64,000 nucleotides of DNA from Stenopsyche tienmushanensis (Eukaryota > Arthropoda > Insecta > Trichoptera > Stenopsychidae), in assembly GCA_008973525.1 (NCBI GenBank), contig WACJ01000108.1, positions 186,001-250,000 on the forward strand. Reading direction: 5' to 3'. Positions 27,601 through 39,600 of the stretch are shown here, in pieces. The notes under the pieces were generated by a model, which did no database searches, was not told the origin of the DNA, and saw only the letters and a program-made list of their open reading frames with translations. Numbering within the stretch: the stretch's first letter is position 1; the number at the start of each line of letters is the position of its first letter. The translations under genes and the position numbers were made by a program.

Positions 27601-30600
27601 GACACGCACTCATACTAAAATATAGCGCATCGACAACAAAACTACCGCTTTTTATTCTCAAGCGCTGTATAAAAGTTCTAAAACAACAACATCTTCCAGT
27701 TGAACTCAACATAATCGAAGAATGACACATAGAATTCGAGTATATTGCATCAAAAAGTGCTCGATATTTAATAGATTCAAAGTCACGAGCCAATGATTTC
27801 ATATAACGTGTCTTTTTAATCAAGTTTGGAGCTTTCATATCAAATATTTTTTTAGTGGATTAGTCAGATGACAATGCGTTTTTGTGATGTTTCGTTCATT
27901 TCGGTTAGATTAATCAAAGTCGTTTGAAATATTCGAAACAAATTGGTTTTTTCTCCGAATGCAAGGCGGCAAAATGTGATTAAATCTATTAAAAAGTGAT
28001 ATCGACTGAAACATTCCAAAAAGATTGGCCGAAGAAATCTTCAGAAATCGGGACGATCAACGCGAGGATTGCTTCCAAAAATGAATAATATAATAATGAT
28101 GATTTCTACAATGCATAAAAACCTAATTTTGTGTATTTGGATCATATTTAATTTCGCGCGTTTTTCAGATTTCATACTCGAATTTTAAAATAAAACGTTT
28201 TTTATTTAACAAAAAATTTACACAGGCGTACATAAAACACTTATTTAGTATTTTAGAAATAATACAGTCGTAAAAATTTATATTTGCGATTTCCAAAAGT
28301 TTTAATATGAGTATATGAATTTATAACTCTCTAAAAAAAAGTGTTATTTATTAGGAATATTATTATCGTTATTGTAGTTGTGTTATGATTTCAAACTTAT
28401 TCGGAAAATGATTATATATTTACACATTTAATACATGGTATATTCGAGTTTAAAATATTGGCATATACATATGAGTAGAAGACAAAACCCATTTGGCGTC
28501 ATAATGTTGACATATGAGTTCCACTATAATAGTTTAAATTTATTATGAAACTTGAAAGTTAAACCAAATATGATCTTATATTGAAATCAATCTCTAAAAT
28601 ATTCCCAACAATTGGAAGCATTGAAAGTGTTTAAATATCAACGGTACAGGTTTATTTTCAATGGTTTCAGAGTCAAAAGACAAGGGTTTTAATCGTAATC
28701 TTCTTAGAATCGGACGATTGTGGATGACGACAAAAAATGAAGAGGTTCTTAATTAAATCCTTTTTCGAACCGAGGTTTGAGCGTCTTCGAAATTTTCTCA
28801 GGCCGTAGTAAATTATATAGTTCGTCCAATTAGACGAAACGGTCGAGTGGGAGGGTCGCGGAACTCTAGTAGCGCTCGAAAAATATTCGGCTTTTATTTA
28901 TCGACCGCACAAAAAATCGTCGAATCTCCGAGAAATGTTTAGGAACACTTTAAAAGCTCTCTTTCGACGAATTGCTTGATATTTGTAAGCACTCAGTTCT
29001 GGAAAGCGTTTAGTACATTGACGCCGTCCCTAATGGATTTTTATATTTGCATAAATATGCAGATATCCCTAGTTAAAACTAGTTTTATCTAAAATCCAAA
29101 CATGTACAGCAGTAAATTCTAATCATAACTAGACAATTCTAGTTTTGTAACAAAGTCATCCAGTATAAACTAGTTGTAATTAGTATAAACGCGTTCTAAC
29201 TAAATACGAATTTTGACTGTAACATATACATGAGATTGGCAAATTTATAGACTATTTAATTAATGACATTGAAGTGGTCGTAAATTCAAAATTGATCTAA
29301 GGTTTTTTTTTGGCGCGTTTGTGAATATTGAAGAATGCATGAGAACGAATGAAATTTCGATAATAAAATCGATCGATCAAATGACAAAAGCTTGTTGGCC
29401 AACAAACTTCATGCCGGATTCAAATAGACGCGCCGAGCGATTTGAAATGGTTAGGACTCAAGGGGGTGATTCGTCAAGATTATAATCTATTGTGCTCTAT
29501 ATAATAAATATGGACAAAAAAAATATATTGTCATATTGCTCAAATATATGCTACGATTAAATGCAATTCTTAACGAGATGATATTTAAATAACCCTTTAA
29601 AGCGATAAAATAACGAATTTTGAACTATTTCTAAGCTATTTGATATTAAACGGGAGTTACGCCCGCGTCGACGCGGCCATCGACCGACGTTAAAATCGCG
29701 GAGAAAAAAAATAAGACTCACCTTATCTTAAAGTCGTCGGTTATCCGATATATTTTCCAAGCGCACACAACAAACTACCCTTCGATCGAGAATGGGCTAA
29801 AAAAACATTCACGAATTGAACACACAGTCGAACACCGATTCATATCTCTCGAGTCGCATCAAGCTCATCTTGACTATCTTAACACTCCGCCCCGTATAAA
29901 AACAGATTTTCGAAAAGCAATTCATGTAGGAGATGGATTTTTCACAGATCACAGAGGAAAACGCGAAACAAGTCGGGGGATTCAGGTCGGTTTTGCGCAT
30001 CGGGCGCGGAGGCGTGCGTTACGCGCGCGGTCGGCCAAAAAACTCAAAATGGTGGCCCAGGTGGAGGGGCGAAGCGGGCCCGCGCGGGCGGAGCCAAAGG
30101 ACGACAGGGGAGGGGCCGCGCTCCCATTGGACGCGGCGCGCGCAGGGACGAGGCGCGGTTATAAAATAAACTCGATCGCCGTCCACAATTAAAACAAAGC
30201 CGGAAGCGCGGAGATTCTATCGTCGAATAATAAATTATCACACGGTGATGGATTACGTTTTACAAAAATCTAATAACGACCGGCTATTCATTTTTCGCAT
30301 ACGACATGACCGCCTTCGTTCTACAACAGTAAAAATACGATTCCACTGCGATACATAAATTAGCGGCCGAAACAAAACTGAGACATCGACACACTTTCCG
30401 AATGAGCGTTCATAGCCGCGGTTGCGAATACTTCCATCATAAAGCACCGACGAAGGTAAGAATTCGTTTCTTGTAATATCGACCTTATTTTCTTACGCTG
30501 TGTTATGGCATCAACGACAATGAAGCTCCTTTTTTATGCAGATGAGTGGGCGTGCAATTGGAGATCATTTTTCTTCAATAAAACCACATCAATTCAATCG

Positions 30601-33600
30601 AATCAATGAAAATCGGTTATTCAGCAAGTGTTGGCGAATTATCAAGTCCTTGTATAAATTTGCTTCGAACGGACCTAAAAGGACTATCTTGGAGAGCTTA
30701 GATCCAGTTTTTCTCGAAAGATGATCGATTCGTGACAGTTATTATTATAAACGTAAAAAATTAATATGACATAATTATAAAGAAGATTTCATCAAAGGTC
30801 TGCTTTGAGCCTGTTCCTGCAAATGATATTTATGGAAAATCTCATTGGGATTTTCCTCAAAAAGTGTCTACAAAAATATGTTTTACGCAGAAGCAGAAAT
30901 ATTAAGGGGACCAAATAATATTCATGTATTTCAAAACCTTATGTTTGAGCTCAGTTTGTGTCCGGATACAGTGATTATTTTTGTGCAACAGATTTTATAG
31001 TAAAATGTCCAGGCCTGAAACTAACAAAGTTCACATCCGGCATTGTACGCTGCTTTTTTTAAATTTGGGTCGATAAAATACAATAATTCGAGCAAAAGAA
31101 GCTTAAAGGATGATCCAAAAACGGGAGGGACCACTGCGCAAACACATTTGAAACTCATTGAAAAAACGAATAGGATAGGTGTTATGGGGTGGGATGCGTA
31201 CCGCGCGTCTTCATTGAACACAACAAAAATAGTCCCTTGATGATAAATAACTCATTTAGGATAATATACGACGAAAAAATCAATTCCAACACCTAAACTG
31301 TAAATCCCACCATATGCACAAAAAATATTTTTTGTGCATATGGTGGGATTTACATAGAATAATTAATTATGAATTATACATGTTTATTATCGACAATTAG
31401 AAATTTTGCTTCAAATTAAAATGGAAGCGTATTTATTCAACAAAAAGAAGACGAAACTGCTTCGTAATAATGCGCACCCCCATAAAATAAATTAACACTG
31501 GATAAAATATGGGAATTATTACTACATCCCCCTTATTCATCGGATATCACCCCGATGGATATCTGTCATTTCAGATCCACGGGGCACAGCCTGAGAGAAA
31601 AACGATTTCAATGCAGCTGAAGGAAATGCATTTCAATTATTTTTTTTTTACAAAAAAGGGACAGAAGGACTGCTTAAGTGTTAAAAGACGTGTTGAATAA
31701 TAAAGGGAATTATTTTTTATGATGTTGTATATAGAATTTTTGTTATTAATAAATTTAAACAAGTTATATGAGGCTGAATTTTCGCAGCCTGAATAAATTA
31801 AATCAATTTAAGGAACAACAATAGACGAAAATGTTTGAAGAAAAGCTCAAACATCATAAAGGCATCAGATTGGAATTCCCTCAACATATCGAAAATACAT
31901 CTGCTAAATCTAACTGTGGATAACTACCAGGATAGGTGAAAAATCTCTACCCCAACTATATTATATTAATATAAATTTTAGAAGGATGATTGTTCAGCCT
32001 TAAGACTTGGAATATATTCAATTTTTCATCGTTTTATTTTCAACCAAACTTATTACTAAGTAAAATACTATTGTTTTGGATATAAAATTGTATGTTTATT
32101 CTTGAAAGGCTTTTCTTATTCAGGGACGATTCCTGTTAGAATTTATTGCAAATATAATCATTGCATTTCGTACATTTTCAACGTATTTTTATCATACTTT
32201 GATTTTTTGAACTGAATGTCCATTGTTCGTTTTTGAAATGAGATTTTTTAATGGAATAAGCCAATAGACATTTGGAATCGAAGGTACAAAGGAAAGAAGA
32301 TGGAAATATTAGTCGTATGGGTGAGGTGGACGAAGGGGCGTGCCAGGCCTTCGTTCCGAGAAAGGACAGACTCGACCTACTTATCCTCGATTCTTCACTA
32401 TAACATTTCATTCTATGTTCTTTTAAAACGAACGGAAAAGTTTACGCGTTCGTATCGAGCTCGTTCTTGAATGTGTATAGAAGAAAAACTTCAGATTCGA
32501 TAGATTTTCGATCGTAGTTCATAGCGATGGAAATAGAAAACCAACCACATTTGAACTTGAACCAAATGTTTCAATAGAATTAGCGGCATCGCAAAATAAA
32601 ATAATGACGATTTGAAAGCAAAATTTACTTCCCCTGAATATAGCTCGAAATTGAAGGCTAAAGATTTATAATATTTATTTCTAGATAAATCGATAGATGG
32701 TCGATCAATAAAGTTCACATTTTTGCGATTTAGCAGTTTATCAACAAGCGAGAAAGCTAAGAATCTGCTCAGGAAAATATTTGGACTGCAGTTACAATTG
32801 GAAGTCTATTATTTTTAAATTATGTGTTATTTAGGAACAAACAATGCTTTGTATACTCTTTTTTGCATAAAATAAGTGGAAACAGAATTGTATAACAATT
32901 CGACATGGAAAAGGTGATTCAGAACTAGAATGATCTATGGATCTTAAGATGCAATCATGAATCTTTTAAGTAAAAAAAAAAATACCACGACAAACACGCT
33001 AAGACTTCCAATAGGCGTTTATAATATGGTGACTTAATTTAGATAATAGCTTGCGTATAAAAAAATATCATTCGAATCTCTTCTTATTTCAAATTTAGTT
33101 CATGGATAGTTTATTTGCAAAAAAAGATACATTGATCGCTGTCTAAATATACGACTTTTGTATATCACGGACTGCCATAGCTGTCGATCAAACAATTGAA
33201 ATAAAGCTTGACACGCATTTAATATCAGTAATGTATTTTTTCCCTGTTAAATATATATATATGAGAATTGTTTATATTTTTGTTAACAGGTCCTTTGTAA
33301 ACCCCAAGTTTTCTAGATTATGTTTTGTACCTCATCGGAATGGATTCGGAAATATGATTAATTATTGATTGTGCACATTTTAATCATGCGAAAGGCGAGC
33401 GATATATTGGAAGAATTGATGTAGCTCTATTGACGAATCATCAAGATTATCATCTTTATTATATAAAAGCTATAAGAGCCAGGATTTTTTTGATCCACAG
33501 CTATAGATAAGAATCGTTGCCACGTCATATAATTCAAACCATGCAGCCATTTTATAAAAATTACTTTCGTAAATCAAATATCAGATGTATGTGTAATGTA

Positions 33601-36600
33601 TGTTCAACACACATAGTAAAAACATTGAAATCCGCCATTTTAAATATGAAAGCGAGCCTCCCCCGTATACACTTCCGGACAAAGGTACGCGTACCTCGAT
33701 TAAGAAGCACTGCCGTAAAGAGCCGGCTGCATTCGTGGATGGCTCGCAGCGAACGGAGCCCTCGGTCTATAAAAGCCGAAGGTTGTTATTATAGGAGGAG
33801 GAGGTCGAGCAGTTTTGGGAGCCCTCACCAATTAAAAGAATCATATTTCAATGTCAAGATAAACAAAATGGGTCCGGGACCCTTCGAAGCCGGCTATACG
33901 TTTCGCCGATTGTCTGACTCCCCTCGTCGGATACGCAATCTAATCTAATAGACAACAATGCGTCGGGGCGGTGCCCGAAAAAGCCATTAGGGATCTCTAA
34001 AAACTCGATTTCGATCCCTGGCTCTTTTTAAATTCGACTATCATAAATGCAGTCCCCGCGACATGGACGATCCAACATCGAACATATCCAAACTCCACGT
34101 ATCAGATTAACACTCTCGTTCACGGTAAAGGGCGAAAATTTCAGACTGTATTTAACCCATACTCTATAATCCTTCAGATTCAGATTCGGAAATTTTCTAA
34201 ATGAATGGAAAAACTGTAAAAACGACTAACAAAATAAGCGATGTTAAATCCTCAAATTTATCATATCATACGATTATCGACAGTCGTCAGATATACATAT
34301 GAAAGTATTCCAAGGGTTGAATCTTGGATCGTTTATTATTTTTTGTCAAACGTTATTTGTATGTCTGCCACTTATCATCCGTATAAATCCACTTATCTGA
34401 TAGGACCGCGCAGAGTGTATGAAGCTTGTATATAAATAAACGCTGTCGATAGCACACAATATTCGGTCATTTCTTTGCACTTGAAATCGATTAATTATAC
34501 CATTTACATATCATTATTAGTCAATAAATTTGGGTTAACGATCTACACAATCGTACAATGTACGCAAGATAGTCTCTCCGTCTCTGTCTCCTATTCATAA
34601 TCTCCGACCAGCAAGATACATTCTTCGTTTTAATTTCTCTCCAAACCTAACATGTAAGACACACACCGTCTGTTTGAATTCGGACACAACTCTGTGTCTT
34701 ACCTCTTTAATGGGTTAATCTCCAGTACACTTAAACCTTTTTTGTGCGGTAGATGCTGTACGCGGAAAATCGCATAAAAAAATTATGACTTACATACAAA
34801 AAAGTGAAGATGCGTTCCATGGATTTTAAAAACCGCATAACTTTGAAATAGCTATATAAAATATAACCAAAATCGCATAAAAAAGTTAATAAAAAAAAAC
34901 AACAAGAAAACATCCGCTAGAGAAATACGAATTATTTTAATTACAAACTATCATCGCTGTATGATAATTTTCGTTGCGATTTTCGATATGACTTAAAATC
35001 GCTCTCTTCTTCGGAAGAAATAGTATACCCAGTGTCAATATCATCATTGTCCTGTGCAGATTTTCTCTTTCCAATAATATAATTCATAATTAGTAAAGCT
35101 ATTACTATAGTCCCTAAAAACAACAAAAAATCACAAAATGGCGACTGTTTGAAAAAAAAAAACGAAATCCTTTTTTTCAGAATAAAGGGCGTGGTGGCAA
35201 TTCAGCGATAGCAGATGCAATATGTGCCAAATTATAATTTTCTCCAAATTTCGGTTTGCGTTGATGATTTATTTCATATTTCATCCAAAATATTTCGAAA
35301 AAGAAAAAATGCGTTAGAAAAAACCGCATAACTTCGAAATGGCACAAAAAGAGGTTTTAGTATATTTTCAAATCTATTATTCGCAATCCCACATAATCAC
35401 AGCAGTACCTTTAGATTTTATTTGACGAACAAAAAGTCTTATGTTTGAGTCAAAAATTTAATTTTTCATTCTTCAACAATCGATTTACCAATTTTCATGT
35501 TTTTTTTAAAATTCTGTTTATTTAATTCGTTTATTAGGGTCTCATCAAAAATGACACAATAGATGATTTAATTTCATTCAATTTTGCGATCAATTGAGCA
35601 GTTGTAAGATATCTTTAGATTTTGGGCGGCCCGGTCTTTTCCTGTCTTTCAAAGTCCTGGTGTCTTGTCAATTCTCATTTAGCCCTCAATATGATCGGTT
35701 TTCTATTACGCGGCATTTAGAAGGAGAACGGCCCAGGTTGGTTCCAATTGGTTGGTATTTCAAATGAAAAGCATATAGTATTTCTTGAATCCCTTGAATT
35801 ACGCGGTGGATTAAAAATGCTTTGAGCCCCCCTGAGTTTTTTTTATATGGCTATCATTCATAATGCTTTATATTAGGTTCGTTTGAATATATATTATTAT
35901 AGAGGAAATATTTACAATAGGAATCGAATGACTATTACAAATTTTTCATTTATTTTCTTCGAATGATATGTTGTTGAGTTCACCAAAACTCTTAATATTT
36001 TCGATGTGAGGAATTGATAGTAATTTCTGTATTTTTATAAAGTCATTCATTATTGAGCTTGTATACTGTAATTCCTATTAATGAAAAAATAAATAAACAA
36101 TAGCATTTTTGTCGATCATTGGATTGTTCAACATTGCTATAGTTTTAAATTGATAAATATTGATAAAAAGCGATAAGCTTGTTTGAAAATAATAACGCAG
36201 AGACGTTATCAAACCCATTATCGATAGTCAATTGTAAAAGAAAATAGTTGACTTTCAATTAAAACAGTATCTTAACTTGATAAAGCGCATTCTTAAATAC
36301 GTTATAGCAAAAAGAATAAAGCGTAAATGTATAAATTCATAAATTGAACTTTTTAAAGGGATAGATATGGGGCCCACATATGGCTCCGCAAGCTGCACAA
36401 TGAAGATACCAATATGACAAATGCATCGAGAGTGACTTTGCTCTTTAATACAATTGCATTCATTTACTTACAACTATTTGTATAGAATCCAGCCGACGAG
36501 ACCCGCTGCGACCGTAAAATGCGAACCCACTCGAACGATATTAAATATTCCAGCTCATTTCCGACGCATTTTGTGCCGATCTTGGTGGTTTTCCCCGGAT

Positions 36601-39600
36601 CGGCGCGATCGCTCCATCTCGAGCTGTCTCTGATGAGCGATCGAATTACGACATCGATTCGAGATAACGCAAAAATGTCATTTTGGTGCTATCAGTTGTC
36701 ACCGAAATGGACGAATTTACGACGCTGCAGGTACGCGTCGCCCCGCCGAATGTGCGCCTTAGTCGTTTATTGTAGTTTATGATTAATTTTTCTTTTTATT
36801 TGGTAAAATGACATTTCAATCCTCCGGGGAGACGTCTCAATGCGAGATTCGGAATCTTTTGTGCTCCCATCTGGAGGAGAGGCATTGTGGTGTTCGATCT
36901 GTGAAAAGCGCACGAACACCACCTCTAATGACTCGAATAATAGACGACGACCGTTTAACGTTTATTCGACCATCTCCATCCCCAGAAGTTCAACAATTCC
37001 CTCAAAAATACTATTTTAACATTTGGTATTTCATCTCGATTTGGATGAGCGAAACCGATTATATTTGATCTCCTCTGAACGACTTTGAAACCCTGGAAAA
37101 TTTGACAACAGTTTTGGGATATTTTCTGTATCAGAACGTATAAATATTATCAATGATTATTGATATTCATTCAATTCAATAATGAGCCAATGAATCCCCG
37201 TTAGTTTCACAATGGACGATATATCGCATTTTAGCACTCTGAGGGTTAAATATAAATCTTACAAGACTCTTCAATGTATTCAAAATGTAATATCCATATC
37301 GTTGAAGAGTGTTTTAAAGTATTTATCGTTTTTGCATCCCTATTAAACACAGAACTTCAGTTTTTTAATCGGTTTATCGATATTTTCTTCCAACAACGTC
37401 GTCAGCAAGCTCGATTAATTCAAAATTTAAAAAAATAAATTTGTCATCGATAACACAATTGGATCTGAGCTGTTAATAAATAGTTAGGCGTTAAGCTCTT
37501 GAATTATTTACTACAAGGATTAAATGGTTGATCTAATCGTAAATCGACGTAAAATGATTATCTATTAACGATAAATCAATTACATTTGTTAGCGCGAGTT
37601 ATTTTAATTTATTAAGGCAGGCGGTTGTGAATTTTATGAAATTATTGATTTTGAAAAAATGTTTTGCTACGATCAGAATTAGGTTATTGAAGCATAATTT
37701 TACAGATACGTCTTAAAAATCAATTCAGAAATAAATACACGGATAGGGTAAAATTGTCGTCATAAGAAACGCAATAATAAAACATCACGAATTTAAAGAT
37801 TCAAAAGAAAAAAATATTTGTTTAAATCTAGCTTGTAAAACATCAGCAATTTCTTAAAATTGTGTTTTTACCGTCTTTTGTGCAAATATTGCATAGCGAT
37901 ATATAAGACAAACGAGACCTAAGATTTTCATTTTGATCTGAAGGTGAATAACATTGATAAAATTGAGCGTAGCGTAGCAATCATTTAGAATAAGAGCGCA
38001 AATATTTAGGTAAGATTATATATATTAAGTTAAATAAATAAAGTTATATAAAAAATCTATGAATGATCCAAATTCTTAGAAGTTTAGTAACAATAAATGC
38101 TTTCTTTATATTATTTTTGGTCTTTAACCGAGTAATATGCACAGTATGAAAGTCATTCGATTTGACGCTTTATAATGCTTCTTATTTTACTAAATTAGCA
38201 TTAATGCAAAACAAGTTATGAGCATTTTTGTGAAAGCGCGCGTAAATAAAAATTGCCCAAATTCAGCGGGGTTTTGAATGTGTTAAGGAGCATCATGAGG
38301 AAATCCAGAAATATATGATTATCAAATATCAGGGTATTATATTTATACTCTGACGCATAGAATTTACTCGTATTCGAGCATTTTGAAGTAATAAATGAGC
38401 CAATAACGATCGTTGCTCGCAGTTCGCGTCATCGACGATATATCGTATTTTAGCACTCTAAGCGTGAATCCAAATGAGCTTCGATGTTTTTGCAAGTTAC
38501 TCGTATGACATCTAATCACCTTAAAGTCATCAGAAATGTGCACTTTCAGAGGTATTCGATTGGAGACATTGTTGGAAGCACGAGCGCGAATTTGTCAAGG
38601 TCGCGACGGGAATAAAAGCTCGAGATTACGCAGACTTCGACATCGTCGCTCCGGTCTCGGATGAATAGAAACCGTCTACAAATGATGATTCGGTGTTTTA
38701 CCTTTTGCCAAGTAGTCGTGATAATGTCGAAAATTTGTGGGTGTCACCGTGATACTCGCCGCGTCTACTGGACTTGCCCGATTAACCCCTCAAATCTGCC
38801 CCGAGGCGATTCCTTCGCTCCAATTCCAGACAATTAACGACGTTCGACGACGATCGAAGCCAGGTTTTTTCGGTCGAAATTTAGAGATCTCCAGTGGAGA
38901 AAAAAATGGAAAGGGAGCGGCGCAGCGGTCGGAGATTCGAGCCGCAAGGGCGAGAGATCGCAGAGGACGAAAATATAATTTATTTATAAGATCGAATGCG
39001 TGCGAGAACATATATAGGAATAAATTTAAGTAAAAAAAGCTCCATAATCAATTTTTAGACCCCCCTCGGAGCGAAAAAGCGCCTCGTAACGCAATGACCA
39101 TTTCTCAAGCGATTCGGTCGATTCAGGCGATCTGCTATCGTCTTCGAAAATATATTTCCAATGTTTGGCTGGGATCAGAGGCGAACGATTCTAGTCGCGG
39201 TTCGAATCGGACTTCCGGCATCGGGAAACCCTCGAATCCGCGCATCCGTTTCATTGGCCGCCATCTTGTAAACGAGCCTCGTATCGATTCACACATATGC
39301 CCAATTTGCACCGCTCCATTGTTGGAGCCCCGACGCGTTTTATCCGAAGAACAAAGACACCGCGCAGTCGAAACGTGTTCAGTCGGCTCGAAAAAATCGA
39401 TGGCAACTAATCGAAACGTCGTCGCGTCGAGGAGTCAAAGAGCGATCCGACGAAGCTCCGGAGAGGAGTCGGCGATTATTCGCGAATCTCGAAGGGTCGG
39501 ATCGATCCGTCGAAAGCAAAAGATAATTAAAAAGAGGGCGCTTGGGTGTGCACGAACGTACGCGACCGCACCCACACGAACGCGTCGAAAAAAGGAAAGT

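Noticed and set aside
33517..33948. 143-codon plus-strand open frame downstream of an AT-rich region
   Set aside because: It spans the promoter-like TATA block and has no family resemblance; most likely chance.
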